NCBI GenBank assembly: GCA_017746715.1 | Contig: JAGHZQ010000047.1 | Location: 1-64,000, forward strand | Length of the DNA stretch: 64,000 nucleotides | Source of the DNA: Cyanobacteria bacterium SBLK | Lineage (GTDB): Bacteria; Cyanobacteriota; Cyanobacteriia; Cyanobacteriales; Spirulinaceae | Reading direction: 5' to 3' | Shown here: positions 9,786 to 19,134 of the stretch, one piece after another | Position numbering within the stretch: position 1 is the first letter of the stretch | Layout: each line of letters opens with the position of its first letter | Translations under genes and position numbers: made by a program | The notes under the pieces: model-generated | Database searches by the model: none | Told to the model about the DNA's origin: nothing | What the model saw: only the letters and a program-made list of their open reading frames with translations

Positions 9786-10790
9786 ATGAAATTCATCAGT
9801 CCTAAAATCGATTATGCCTTTAAGAAAATCTTTGGCTCGGAACAAAGCAAAGATATTTTAATTAGCTTTCTTAATGCAATTGTCTATAAAGGAGAAAAAG
9901 TAATCCGATCCTTGACCATTGTGAATCCTTATAATCCGGGTCAAGCGATCGCCTTAAAGGAAACATATTTAGATGTTAAAGCTGTATTAGCCGACGGTTC
10001 GATTGTCGTTATTGAAATGCAGGTCGCGAGAATGGCCGCTTTTAGCAAACGAGTCACATACAATCTGGCGAAGGGATATGCCAATCAATTAACCAAGGGA
10101 GACGATTATCCCCGACTTAATCCCGCTATTGCTGTCACGATTACAGACTTCAAACTGTTTCAAAATACGGAAGAAGTTATCAGTCAATTTGTGTTTTGTG
10201 AGAAAGACAAAAAGTTCACTTATCCTGATGAAGAATTGCAATTGATTTTTGTTGAGTTACCTAAGTTCCAAAAAACACTTGAAGAGTTAGAAACCTTGGC
10301 AGATAAGTGGATATATTTCCTTAAAGAAGCAACGAGTTTGCAGAGTATTCCCGAAACCTTGGGAAAAATATCAGAGATAGAATTAGCGCTTAATCTTGCA
10401 AGTCAAGCTAACATGACAGTAGAAGAGTTCGATCTGGTAGACCGTAGAGCAATGATATTGCAAGATGAGAAAGGAAAAATTACCTATGCAGAAGAAGAAG
10501 GACGAAAACGAGGGTTACAAGAAGGACGGCAAGAAGGACGGCAAGAAGGACGACGGGAAGGACGACAGGAAGGACGACAGGAAGGACGACAGGAAGGACG
10601 AAGGCAAGAAGCGATCGCTCTCATCCTGCGCCAATTGAAAAAGCGTTTTGGAGAAATTCCAGAGGCGATCGGCAGTCAAATTGAAGATTTATCTATTGAA
10701 AGATTAGAAGTTTTAGGAGAAGATTTTTTGGATTTTGAGAATGTTGAAGATTTAGAAAGTTGGTTGAGTCGCGATCGCCGATCCTTTTAA
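9786..10790 (+). CDS. Rpn-family PD-(D/E)XK nuclease/transposase-like protein
   Basis: A 334-residue protein of the Rpn (recombination-promoting nuclease) / 'PD-(D/E)XK nuclease family transposase' group. The start MKFISPKIDYAFKKIFG is the family signature, and the nuclease core is TYLDVKAVLADGSIVVIEMQ, with the Asp and the E-x-Q motif intact. The C-terminal third holds a run of REGRQEGR units coded by 12-bp repeats (about 10518-10604), followed by LILRQLKKRFGEIP. Such genes are scattered in cyanobacterial genomes and behave like selfish or phase-variable elements. No insertion-sequence ends are seen at its borders. Confidence 0.88.
   Translation: MKFISPKIDYAFKKIFGSEQSKDILISFLNAIVYKGEKVIRSLTIVNPYNPGQAIALKETYLDVKAVLADGSIVVIEMQVARMAAFSKRVTYNLAKGYANQLTKGDDYPRLNPAIAVTITDFKLFQNTEEVISQFVFCEKDKKFTYPDEELQLIFVELPKFQKTLEELETLADKWIYFLKEATSLQSIPETLGKISEIELALNLASQANMTVEEFDLVDRRAMILQDEKGKITYAEEEGRKRGLQEGRQEGRQEGRREGRQEGRQEGRQEGRRQEAIALILRQLKKRFGEIPEAIGSQIEDLSIERLEVLGEDFLDFENVEDLESWLSRDRRSF
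10518..10604 (+). repeat. 12-bp tandem repeat in the Rpn gene
   Basis: Seven or so units of (C/G)(A/G)(A/G)GAAGGACG(A/G)(C/G) encode the REGRQEGR run. Each unit is 12 bp, so copy changes keep the frame and vary the linker length only. Confidence 0.85.
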
Positions 10791-10794
10791 CAAA

Positions 10795-10829
10795 TTTGTA
10801 GGAACAATTACATAAATTGTTCCTACAAA
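10795..10829. terminator. Bidirectional hairpin between convergent rpn-like gene and aspS
   Basis: A perfect 15-bp stem (10795-10809 with 10815-10829) has a 5-nt loop ACATA. Arms start TTTGTAGGAACAATT. A and T runs flank it on both sides, so it can end transcription of both converging genes. The GTAGGAACA core also resembles dispersed palindromic repeats. Confidence 0.65.
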
Positions 10830-10894
10830 ATACATGAATTTTAAATTTTGTCAATCCCAGTAGTTCGCCTCAGTCTCGGAATCGTTAAAAATCT

Positions 10895-12679
10895 TTATTC
10901 TTCGGGATCGTAAGTCGATTGCACGTACAATTCTTTGAGTTGTTTTTCATCAACGGTTGCAGGAGCATCGGTCAGGAGCGATCGCGCTTGTTGGGTCTTC
11001 GGAAAAGCGATCGTATCTCGAATGGATTCCTCTCCTGCTAATAGCATTACCAAGCGATCCAACCCATAAGCAATTCCCCCATGAGGAGGAGTTCCATATT
11101 CAAAGGCTTCTAGGAGAAAACCAAATTTTTCTTGGGCTTCTTCTTGGGATAAACCAATCGTTTCAAAAACCTTTTCTTGAACGTCTTTTTGATAAATTCG
11201 CAAGCTACCACCACCTATTTCAAAACCATTGTAAACAATATCGTAAGCCTGCGCCCTTGCTGTTTTTAAATCCGCGATATCTTCGGGGTTAGGTGCGGTA
11301 AAGGGGTGATGGAGGGCTTCATAACGCTTCTCATCTGCATTCCAGTCGAACATGGGGAATTCTGTAATCCAAACGAGACTAATTTTCTCGCGATCGATCA
11401 GTTCCATTTGGTCGCCAATAACCTGACGCAATCGGTCTAAAGACTTATTGACAATTTCTGCATCTCCTGCACCAAATAAAAGCAAATAACCTTCTTTTGC
11501 TCCCGTTTGCTCTAATAATACCTGCTTTTGTTCCTCGCTAAGATTGTCTTTAATTGCGCCAATGGTATCGATTTCTCCATCTTTTTTGACGCGAATGTAA
11601 GCGATTCCTTTTGCTCCCGCGATTGTGGCTTCTTTAAACAAATCGCCACCGGGTTTAATGCGAACATTGGAGATTTTATCGCCGTCGGGTATAGGCAGGA
11701 CTTTAATAATACCGCCCTTTTTTACCGCGCCAGAAAACACCTTAAATCCGCTCGTCTTTAAGACTTCGGAAACATCCGCCAACTCCAAACCAAAACGCGT
11801 ATCCGGGCGATCGGTGCCGTATTTTGCCATTGCATCTTTATAGGTCAAACGAGGAAAAGGACGAGGGAGATCGACATCTTTGACCGTTTTAAAAATGTAG
11901 CAAATCAGGCTTTCATTTAACGCAATGATTTCCTCTTCCGACATAAAACTCATTTCCATGTCCAGTTGAGTGAATTCCGGCTGTCTGTCGGCGCGTAAAT
12001 CTTCATCGCGAAAACACCGAGCAATTTGATAATAGCGATCGCATCCCGCGACCATTAATAGTTGTTTGAAGAGTTGGGGCGATTGGGGTAAAGCATACCA
12101 CTGTCCCGGATTGACCCGCGAGGGAACGAGATAATCCCTCGCTCCTTCAGGAGTTGATTTAGTGAGGATTGGCGTTTCTACTTCGATAAAATGCTCCTCA
12201 TCTTCTAAAAACCGGCGCATTGCTTTAACGACCTGATGGCGCAACACTAAATTTTGGGTCATGCGATCGCGTCGCAAATCCAAATAGCGATATTTCAAGC
12301 GCAATTCTTCTTTAACGGGTTCCGTATCGACCGTCGAGACTTGAAAGGGAAGTTGCTTGCTGACGCGGTTGAGAAGAACAATGCGATCGGCAAAAATCTC
12401 AATCTCTCCGGTGGCAATTTTGGGATTAACCGAATCATCTGGACGTTGGCGAACTTTTCCCATCACTTGAATCACATATTCGTTTCTCAGTGCGTCGGCA
12501 TCCTCATAGGAGTCGGGAGTGCGTTCGGGATCGCTGACAATTTGTACCGTCCCGGTGCGATCGCGCAAATCGAGAAAAATAACCCCGCCGAGATCCCGAC
12601 GGCGATCGACCCAACCGTACAGAGTAACGGTCTCGCCAATATGGTCAACGCCCAAGGCAGAACAATATTGAGTCCGCAT
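10895..12679 (-). CDS. aspS: Aspartyl-tRNA synthetase
   Basis: A 594-residue bacterial-type class II synthetase that charges tRNA-Asp. The N-terminal OB-fold anticodon domain covers about 1-110, the catalytic core starts near 135 with the motif 2 region [19 protein letters not shown], the bacterial GAD insertion lies at about 285-415, and motif 3 is [17 protein letters not shown]. The sequence RRRDLGG in the anticodon domain has Leu where many non-discriminating enzymes carry His, which hints at a tRNA-Asp-specific enzyme; this is inference. Length and all motifs are normal. It is divergent from the TerB-like gene at 12804. Confidence 0.97.
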   Translation of the reverse strand: MRTQYCSALGVDHIGETVTLYGWVDRRRDLGGVIFLDLRDRTGTVQIVSDPERTPDSYEDADALRNEYVIQVMGKVRQRPDDSVNPKIATGEIEIFADRIVLLNRVSKQLPFQVSTVDTEPVKEELRLKYRYLDLRRDRMTQNLVLRHQVVKAMRRFLEDEEHFIEVETPILTKSTPEGARDYLVPSRVNPGQWYALPQSPQLFKQLLMVAGCDRYYQIARCFRDEDLRADRQPEFTQLDMEMSFMSEEEIIALNESLICYIFKTVKDVDLPRPFPRLTYKDAMAKYGTDRPDTRFGLELADVSEVLKTSGFKVFSGAVKKGGIIKVLPIPDGDKISNVRIKPGGDLFKEATIAGAKGIAYIRVKKDGEIDTIGAIKDNLSEEQKQVLLEQTGAKEGYLLLFGAGDAEIVNKSLDRLRQVIGDQMELIDREKISLVWITEFPMFDWNADEKRYEALHHPFTAPNPEDIADLKTARAQAYDIVYNGFEIGGGSLRIYQKDVQEKVFETIGLSQEEAQEKFGFLLEAFEYGTPPHGGIAYGLDRLVMLLAGEESIRDTIAFPKTQQARSLLTDAPATVDEKQLKELYVQSTYDPEE

Positions 12680-12803
12680 AAGAATTAAGATTTAACAAAT
12701 AAATAACGCAATTTTCTATAGTAACAGAACTTTACACTCTTCCCATTATCTTCTCTTGTCGTTCATCATAGATCGGGAAACACCGATCGTGGAGAGAAAA
12801 TTA

Positions 12804-13253
12804 ATGGGTTTATTTGACGCATTCCGCAAAAGTGGAAGCATCCAAAAACAAGTTACTCTCGGACCCGCCGAAGCCTTTGCTGCCATTATGCTTTTGGTGG
12901 TTGCTGCCGATGGTTATCTCGCCGATGACGAAGTGCGCCTGCTAAATACGACCTTGGGACGGATGAGACTCTTTCGCAGCTATTCCGTCGATGTCATGCG
13001 CCGCATGTTCGATAATATCTCTGGTATTTTGCGCCGAGATGGGGCTGATGTGCTTTTTAACGCGGCCATTGAAACCCTTCCCCACGATCTTTACGATACA
13101 ACCTTCGCGATCGCAACAGATCTCGTGTTAGCCGATGGTGAGGTCTCAAAGGAAGAGGAGGAATTATTAGGAAGTTTGTGTCGGGCGTTAAATATTCCCC
13201 AGGATCGAGTGGATCAAATTATTCAGGTGATGGTAATCAAAAACAAAGGATAA
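12804..13253 (+). CDS. TerB-like protein, paralog 1
   Basis: A 149-residue TerB-fold (tellurite-resistance-like) protein. I chose ATG 12804 (MGLFDAFRKSG) over an upstream TTG at 12756 because GGAG lies just upstream and the paralog starts at the same point. TerB hallmarks are the paired acidic, metal-binding type segments AADGYLADDEVRLL and LADGEVSKEEEELL. The family is thought to form helical metal-linked membrane-associated scaffolds, but cyanobacterial single-domain members are uncharacterised. It is closely similar along its full length to the next gene, so this is a tandem duplication. Confidence 0.9.
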   Translation: MGLFDAFRKSGSIQKQVTLGPAEAFAAIMLLVVAADGYLADDEVRLLNTTLGRMRLFRSYSVDVMRRMFDNISGILRRDGADVLFNAAIETLPHDLYDTTFAIATDLVLADGEVSKEEEELLGSLCRALNIPQDRVDQIIQVMVIKNKG

Positions 13254-13273
13254 TCGAGCCAATGCAAAATTAC

Positions 13274-13329
13274 GAATTCAAAGTTCAAAATGGGATTCTT
13301 TTGAATTTTTGATTTTGAATTTTGAATTC
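13274..13329 (+). repeat. Long hairpin of AATTCAAA-type repeats between the two TerB genes
   Basis: Arms 13274-13291 and 13312-13329 (18 bp, one mismatch) pair around a 20-nt loop. Both arms consist of the AATTCAAAATTCAAAAT heptamer-type repeat in opposite orientation. A TATAGGAGG ribosome site follows at about 13335-13343. The hairpin could stabilise or attenuate the TerB transcript. Confidence 0.75.
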
Positions 13330-13348
13330 AATAATATAGGAGGAAATC

Positions 13349-13801
13349 ATGGGATTATTCGATGAATTTCGCAATAACGATCTGGTCAAGTCCGGACAAA
13401 TTACCCTCGGGCCCGCCGATGCTTTTGCAGCTATTATGTTGTTAGTGGTTGCCGCCGATGGTTATTTAGCCGATGATGAAATTCGCTTGCTCAATACAGT
13501 TTTGGGACGCATGAGGCTTTTCCGCAGCTATTCGACAGACGTGATGCGAAAAATGTTCGATACCCTCGGAGGAACGCTGCGGAGAGAAGGCGGTGCGGCT
13601 CTTTTTGAAGCTGCTTTGGTAACCCTTCCTCACGATCTTTACGAGACCACTTTTGCGATCGCTACCGATTTAGTGTTGGCTGACGGGCAAGTTTCTAAGG
13701 AAGAGGAAGACTTGTTAAATAGTCTCTGTCGGGCGCTCAATATTCCTCAAGAACAAGTCAGCAAAATTATTGAAGTTATGATGATTAAAAATCAGGGATA
13801 A
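13349..13801 (+). CDS. TerB-like protein, paralog 2
   Basis: A 150-residue TerB-fold protein with a strong AGGAGG ribosome site 5 nt upstream. It shares the whole architecture of paralog 1: MGLFDEFR start, LGPADAFAAIMLLVVAADGY, LNTVLGRMRLFRSYS, and the second acidic segment LADGQVSKEEEDLL. Differences are mostly conservative, so both copies look functional. Likely cytosolic; the hydrophobic AFAAIMLLVVAA stretch is the buried first helix of the fold rather than a membrane segment. Its exact role is unknown. The gap between the two copies is 95 bp. Confidence 0.9.
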   Translation: MGLFDEFRNNDLVKSGQITLGPADAFAAIMLLVVAADGYLADDEIRLLNTVLGRMRLFRSYSTDVMRKMFDTLGGTLRREGGAALFEAALVTLPHDLYETTFAIATDLVLADGQVSKEEEDLLNSLCRALNIPQEQVSKIIEVMMIKNQG

Positions 13802-14044
13802 TCCTCGGATTTTTCTCTGTTTTGAGAGATGCGATCGCTATTCATCTTAATGATTTGAACCGAACGGCGATCGCCCTATACTCAAAAATCCTCTGCAATA
13901 GGAGAATTCTCGGCTATTCTGCTAAATCTAAATACAATTTGAGCGATCGCATCTCGATGAACGGTTAATGATTAATTGCGAACGGTCATATCTTTCGAGT
14001 ATTCATGATACACTAGAACTTAGTTTCTCTATTCCTCGCGTCCC

Positions 14045-14794
14045 ATGTTAGCAACGGCGACACCTTACGAGATTACTTGGGAACTGCTTCCCGAAGACTT
14101 TGTTCTCGATGACGAACCCGTGGATAATGTCAACCAACCCCCTCTCGCAGCCGCACTGACCGAGAGTTTAGAATTAGTGGGTAGATTGCCCGATACTGCC
14201 CTCATTGTCACCAATTACGGCATCTGTGCGACGATGGACGGTAAAGTCGCCGTTAAAGCTCCCGACTGGACGTATATCCCCCGTATCAGCGTGCCGCGAT
14301 CGCAAGTCCTCCGCAGCTATACCCCTCACCGACAGGGCGATCCTCCCCTCATTGCCATTGAATTCCTCTCAGATACCGATGGGGGCGAATATTCCAGCAA
14401 ACGGACTTATCCTCCCGGAAAATGGTTCTTTTACGAGCAAATTCTGCAAATTTCTCACTACTTGATTTTTGAACCGAATACGGGCAGATTGGAAGTGCAT
14501 CGATTACAAGAAACGAGAGGGTACGAACTGCGATCGCCCGAAGAAAATAATCGCTATTGGATCGAAGAAATCGGACTCGCGATCGGGGTTTGGCAAGGAC
14601 GACGAGAAAATCGCGATAGTTACTGGTTGCGCTGGTGGGATGGGGACGGTAATTTATTACTGTGGGGATCTGAATCAGTCGTGCGAGAACGTCAAGCCAC
14701 CGAACGAGAACGACAAGCTAAAGAAACAGCCCTCAGACAATTAGAACAACTCAAACAACAAATGCGAGATGCCGGACTCGAGCCTCAAGATTAA
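14045..14794 (+). CDS. Uma2-family endonuclease-like protein (DUF820)
   Basis: A 249-residue protein of the Uma2/DUF820 family, a PD-(D/E)XK-fold group greatly expanded in cyanobacteria. The core is visible as the PPLIAIEFLSDTDGGEYSSK segment (Glu in IEFLS), KWFFYEQILQISHYLIF and LEVHRL. The C-terminal ~40 residues are a coiled coil of RERQATERERQAKE units ending MRDAGLEPQD, a common tail in this family. Cellular role is unknown; such genes are present in many copies per genome and behave like accessory genes. It converges on the next gene with one base between stops. Confidence 0.88.
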   Translation: MLATATPYEITWELLPEDFVLDDEPVDNVNQPPLAAALTESLELVGRLPDTALIVTNYGICATMDGKVAVKAPDWTYIPRISVPRSQVLRSYTPHRQGDPPLIAIEFLSDTDGGEYSSKRTYPPGKWFFYEQILQISHYLIFEPNTGRLEVHRLQETRGYELRSPEENNRYWIEEIGLAIGVWQGRRENRDSYWLRWWDGDGNLLLWGSESVVRERQATERERQAKETALRQLEQLKQQMRDAGLEPQD

Positions 14795-14795
14795 T

Positions 14796-15368
14796 TTAAA
14801 GCTCTTCGCTCAGGGTTTGATAGCATTCCGGGGGAGGGGGTTGAGTGGGGCGAAAAATGGCGGCAATTTCTCCATCGCGATCGCAAAACAATAAAACAAT
14901 ATCTTCCTTCGGTTTAGAATTTTTGACCATCTCGGAGATCGCTTTCATATCCTCTCCAGCAATTCCCAAACGACCTAATTTCTTTTTAAACGCACTTTGA
15001 GAAATAAAACTTATCTGAAAGGGAGCCTCTCCCATATCGCGCACGAAAACCGCCCCTTTTTGATGATTTTTCTCGTACCCTTCCCAAGCGATCGCCCCCA
15101 ATACCTTCTCATTGGTGGCAAAAAAGGCATCTCCATCTAGATTACTTTGAGATTCATCGGTTTTTGATAAAGGATTGAGGCGATCGGGCAAGCGATCGAG
15201 CAGTTTGCCAACAAAAGAGGTTTCTTTTTTGGGTTCTTCTGGGGTCGGTCGTTGTACGAACTCAGCCCAAGGAGATTGCTTGACAGGTAAAGGATTCTTT
15301 GCTTTTACCTCTCCTTGTCTGCGTTGTTGTTTCAATTTTGCTTGTCTGCCCACGATCGCGATCCCCAA
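14796..15368 (-). CDS. Hypothetical protein
   Basis: A 190-residue protein I do not recognise. The first ~75 residues are basic and proline-rich (KLKQQRRQGEVKAKNPLPVK; RPTPEEPKKETSFVGKLLDR), likely disordered. The C-terminal ~110 residues look folded, with ILVLLFCDRDGEIAAIFRP-type strands (EDIVLLFCDRDGEIAAIFRP) near the end and FISQSAFKKKLGRLGIAGED before it. No signal peptide survives scrutiny; the N-terminal MGIAIVGRQAK is not a membrane segment. The gene is convergent with the Uma2 gene and probably cyanobacteria-specific. Confidence 0.7.
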   Translation of the reverse strand: MGIAIVGRQAKLKQQRRQGEVKAKNPLPVKQSPWAEFVQRPTPEEPKKETSFVGKLLDRLPDRLNPLSKTDESQSNLDGDAFFATNEKVLGAIAWEGYEKNHQKGAVFVRDMGEAPFQISFISQSAFKKKLGRLGIAGEDMKAISEMVKNSKPKEDIVLLFCDRDGEIAAIFRPTQPPPPECYQTLSEEL

Positions 15369-15869
15369 TACTGCTTATCTAAATTGTCATTTTACCTGAA
15401 TGTTGCCCAAAAATTTCCAGACAGTTTAGAGAAGGAGAGTAAGAACGGCGATGATATTTCTTGGCGATCGCCACAACACTCAGTCAATTCTTGTTAGATT
15501 TTCAGCGTTAAGAGGTCAACTTTGCGATAGGGTTGCAAATCCAGAAAATAGGGTGATTCTAGAAAAATAAGCAAAACGAGTCGGGTGCTATTAGCAAAGC
15601 ATAACGCATCTTCATTTTTGCTTTTATTGTTCTTGCCATGATTGGCGATCGTCCTCAAAATTGACGAAAAATGCGATGCGATCGAAGCGTATCAAAGACC
15701 TATCCAGGCGATCGATCTTTGTTGGGGTGGTTTCGCTCAAAAGTAGACCCTACAGGGTTTCAGCTTGCTTGTCACCCCTTGAGATTGATTTGATTACAGC
15801 GATCGCTATCGATCTAGCGATCGCCACAACAATCGGTTAATTTTTATAGAGAGCTGGCGAATAATCTGC
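15369..15869. other. 501-bp intergenic region without a recognisable gene
   Basis: No supported reading frame, tRNA or terminator was found. It has several HIP1 sites and the short phrase GCGATCGCCACAACA twice (about 15464 and 15817). An AT-poor stretch near 15720-15780 (GTAGACCCTACAGGGTTTCA) could be debris of an old mobile element, but no transposase homology or inverted ends can be read. It lies between two minus-strand genes and should hold the promoter of the one ending at 14796. Confidence 0.5.
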
Positions 15870-17789
15870 CTACTTTGAAAACCAACCGGCATGGAAACCA
15901 TAAGGGACTCGTGCCGGAATTAATACCCGAGCGATCGCCGGTTCTTCAACATTTTGTGCATCGATAATCAGCAATTCGGATTGTTTGGCCACGGCATCCC
16001 AAACAAATGTTATTAACCAGCCATCATCCTCCCCAGTTCTCCCTGGACGCGGTGCGAATACGCTTTCCCCACAGAATCTTCCTCGACCCAATTCGTGAAC
16101 TCGGGTTGCTTTCTTTTCCAGATCGTATTTGATTACGCCATCAAAAAGCGGTTTGGGTTTCATATAGGCAGCAACCCGAGCCGCATAAACATAACGCATT
16201 TTTCGACCCAGTTTTGCATCATTAATGCGGGGAAACTCGCTGGGAAGATCGTCGATAATCTCCTCCTTCACCACGCCAGTTTTCAAGTTGAAACGCCACT
16301 GATATAATTTAAGCGTTTCTAGATCGATTTCTCCGAGATGATGGCCCTTATAAAAAGGCATGAGTAAGTTACAGTAATCCATCCGACAAGCAATGAGAAC
16401 GATCTCATCCCCGTCCTCGTAAGCATTAGCCGTGTGAATGACCATACAAGGGGGAATCGTAAACCAAGAAACATCCCGACCGTCACCGTGACGAGGCATA
16501 ATACCCATACGAGCGGGATGTTCCCAATCAAAAAATACAGGCAGTTCGCCTTCTAATAAACGCTTGGGTTGGAATGCTAGGGGAAGGTCGAGAAAGATCG
16601 AGTAATGTTCCGTAATGGCAAAATCGTGCATCATTACGGGATGGGGAATATCAATCGGTACCGTTTTCAAAATCTCTCCCTTTGGCGAGATGACTCCATA
16701 GTGTAGATGAGGCGGGAGAATATAGGAGCAGCCAAAGAACATCATTTCCCCTGTTACGGGATCTATCTTCGGGTGTGCTGTAAAGGTCGTGCTGAGTTTG
16801 TCGTTAAAAGTATAAGGACCGACGGTTTCCAAGTCGGGTAATGTAATTTCGTAGGGTTCTCCTGCTTCCCAGAGTGCCAGTACTTTATCGGCGTGCTGCA
16901 CGATCGCTGTATTGGCCACATTCTTCATCAAAATCCCGTGGGGTCCATCAATGCGGGGTAAATTCATCAATCCCGGCCAGATAGCTTTGTCGGCTTGTCC
17001 TTCGAAGGTAAACCCTTCGGTTTGAACGTAACGATTGCGGTAGGAGGCTTTGCGATCGCTAATTCGGACGCTGTGGATCATGCCATCTCCATCAAACCAG
17101 TGATAGAGTCCGAGGGGTTCAAATTGGGGGTTTGGACCGTTGCGGAGAAATGTCCCTGTCAGTTCTGGCGGTAGTTCTCCTATCACCTCCAAGTCGGCGA
17201 TCTCGACTTCTTCCCGAATGGGACTAAAATTACCATCTAAATAAATTTTGGCCATGTCGTCCCGAAGGAGCGGATCGCTCTCTTTTTTAGAGAGTTCGCT
17301 CAGCAATAGATCCGGTAAGCGAGCATAATAACCGAGGGCTTTGATGCCTTGGTTGGACACGTCAGAACCCGGACCGACATCGAGGAAGGTTTTAGAGAGA
17401 AACTTAGAATTGAGAAAAATCTTGCCCAAACGGTTCTGGAATTTTTCGAGGACGGTTGTTTTTTGGGAGAGGGCTTGCAGAGCCTCGGATTCTTGTGCGT
17501 CTACTTCCCCATCGCTAGCAATTAGGGTACTCAAGTACTGATAAAGTTCGCGATATTTTTCGTTGGTCGGGTTTCGTCCCAGATAAGCGTGCAACCACTC
17601 GTAGCATTGATCTGGCGGAACGGGGCGAGCGAATAAACCCTCGATTTCGCGATCGCTTGCCAAACCTTTCTGTTGTGCCAGTCGATGGAGATAATCCTTT
17701 TCTCCTGGTTCGAGGATGCCATCGATCCAAGCAATTCCGAGGAGTATTTTCAGTAGAGTTCTGTCGTTGATGTCTGTAGTAGTTTTCAC
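15870..17789 (-). CDS. Carotenoid oxygenase (RPE65 family) with N-terminal TerB-like domain
   Basis: A 639-residue fusion. Residues ~5-125 have two TerB-type helical acidic segments (GIAWIDGILEPGEKDYLH and IASDGEVDAQESEAL). After a linker, residues ~185-639 are a full carotenoid cleavage oxygenase, a beta-propeller non-haem iron enzyme that cleaves double bonds of carotenoids or apocarotenoids to aldehydes/ketones. The four iron-ligand histidines are present: His339 (TAHPKID), His388 (MMHDFAITEH), His452 (VIHTANAYEDGD) and His633 (YGFHAGWF). Usual cyanobacterial members are about 460-500 residues, so the N-terminal ~150 residues are extra. Substrate is not readable. Two free TerB-like genes lie 2-3 kb away on the other strand. 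Confidence 0.92.
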   Translation of the reverse strand: MKTTTDINDRTLLKILLGIAWIDGILEPGEKDYLHRLAQQKGLASDREIEGLFARPVPPDQCYEWLHAYLGRNPTNEKYRELYQYLSTLIASDGEVDAQESEALQALSQKTTVLEKFQNRLGKIFLNSKFLSKTFLDVGPGSDVSNQGIKALGYYARLPDLLLSELSKKESDPLLRDDMAKIYLDGNFSPIREEVEIADLEVIGELPPELTGTFLRNGPNPQFEPLGLYHWFDGDGMIHSVRISDRKASYRNRYVQTEGFTFEGQADKAIWPGLMNLPRIDGPHGILMKNVANTAIVQHADKVLALWEAGEPYEITLPDLETVGPYTFNDKLSTTFTAHPKIDPVTGEMMFFGCSYILPPHLHYGVISPKGEILKTVPIDIPHPVMMHDFAITEHYSIFLDLPLAFQPKRLLEGELPVFFDWEHPARMGIMPRHGDGRDVSWFTIPPCMVIHTANAYEDGDEIVLIACRMDYCNLLMPFYKGHHLGEIDLETLKLYQWRFNLKTGVVKEEIIDDLPSEFPRINDAKLGRKMRYVYAARVAAYMKPKPLFDGVIKYDLEKKATRVHELGRGRFCGESVFAPRPGRTGEDDGWLITFVWDAVAKQSELLIIDAQNVEEPAIARVLIPARVPYGFHAGWFSK

Positions 17790-18068
17790 GATTTGTAGAT
17801 TTACTTATAAATTTTTCTGTCTTGTTTAAGAGTCTACCACTTCAATATTACGAACGGATAGCTCTTTTGCTATCTTTAAGATTTTTAAAGTAGGGTGTAA
17901 ATATATTGATTTTATCTTAAACTCTAATCATGTAGAGAGAGATAGCGATCGCTATTTGCAATCGTTCTGAGATCATCTGGCTCTTGATGCTTTTAGCCAC
18001 TACTCATTGATTTGCTTTTAGATCAAAAAAATACTCGATAACATTAAGAATACAAATTGATAATATCC

Positions 18069-19064
18069 ATGAAAAGATTTTTAATAAACTTATCTTTGTT
18101 TTCACTATCGTCTATTCTATCTTTGCTTTTTTTAGAATTTGCATATCGTTTTTTTCTCTTTGGATTTTCCAGTTTTTCTATACAAAAAATGAATAGTCTT
18201 TCCTATTTAGGACATTCGGGACTTATAACTAAATCGAATATTAATCATCTAATTTATGAACTTAAGCCTAATATAAACGCATACTACCGATTAGTTCCAT
18301 TTCGAACGAACTCTAAGGGGTTAAGAGATCGAGAATATCAGATTTCTAAATCTAAAGGAATTTTTAGAGTTGCTGTCATTGGAGATTCATATACTATGGC
18401 GACTGGAGTAAAAATTGATGAAGCATATCATTCACTACTGGAAAGCAAAATCAATAACGAAAAAAGAAAATTAGATTATGAGTTTATTAATTTTGGTGTT
18501 GGTGGGTATAATCTAAAGCAGTATATGACAGTCATAGAATTTAAGGCAAATCAATACGATCCAGACTTGATCCTTATTGGATTTTGTCCTGAAAACGATC
18601 ATCAAATTCCTCCTGAAGGAATATTTGAGCGTCCATACAATGAACCCAGACGAACATACTCATTTTATGAATCTTTTGTTATCAAAAAAGTTACACAAAA
18701 ATTTCGTCATGATACTATTAAAAGATTATCTAAAACATCAGTTAATGAATTTTCTGAAGAAGAAAAAGAATATATGTCAAGACTATTTTTAAAAATGAGA
18801 GATTATAGTCAAGAGTATGATATCCCTATAGTTGTCGTTTATTTGTCTCATATATACAATGAAATTTATGTGAAAAATTTACGCGAATTAGTTGAGAGTA
18901 ATTCCTTAAACTTTATTGATGCCAGCTTGACTTTTAAAGATATACCTAATCTTAATCAATATTTGATTTATTTAACTGATAGTCATCCCAATAACAAAGC
19001 AAATCGTATTTTTGCAGATAGAATATATAAGTATTTAAATGCAGGATATTTTCTTGATAAGTAA
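18069..19064 (+). CDS. SGNH/GDSL-type hydrolase family protein
   Basis: A 331-residue protein. I start at ATG 18069 (MKRFLINLS) rather than TTG 18057. A signal anchor covers about 5-30. The SGNH blocks are visible: block I VIGDSYTMATGV, a block II-like GVGGYN, and the C-terminal DSHPNNKAN carrying the Asp-x-x-His pair. Such enzymes deacylate or acylate-exchange cell-envelope polysaccharides and lipids. The gene is strikingly AT-rich, uses AAA/TTT/ATA codons and has no HIP1 site, unlike almost everything around it, which suggests recent transfer. Substrate unknown. Confidence 0.82.
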   Translation: MKRFLINLSLFSLSSILSLLFLEFAYRFFLFGFSSFSIQKMNSLSYLGHSGLITKSNINHLIYELKPNINAYYRLVPFRTNSKGLRDREYQISKSKGIFRVAVIGDSYTMATGVKIDEAYHSLLESKINNEKRKLDYEFINFGVGGYNLKQYMTVIEFKANQYDPDLILIGFCPENDHQIPPEGIFERPYNEPRRTYSFYESFVIKKVTQKFRHDTIKRLSKTSVNEFSEEEKEYMSRLFLKMRDYSQEYDIPIVVVYLSHIYNEIYVKNLRELVESNSLNFIDASLTFKDIPNLNQYLIYLTDSHPNNKANRIFADRIYKYLNAGYFLDK

Positions 19065-19134
19065 GATATAAAATTTCGCATATACAATACAAAATAAACT
19101 TAAAAAATTTGACCTATGAAAGGATATCTGCAAG

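Noticed and set aside
12756..12803. TTG start extending TerB paralog 1 by 16 codons
   Set aside because: The downstream ATG has a ribosome site and matches the paralog start.
15369..15869. Possible IS remnant
   Set aside because: No transposase similarity, no inverted ends, no target duplication could be read.
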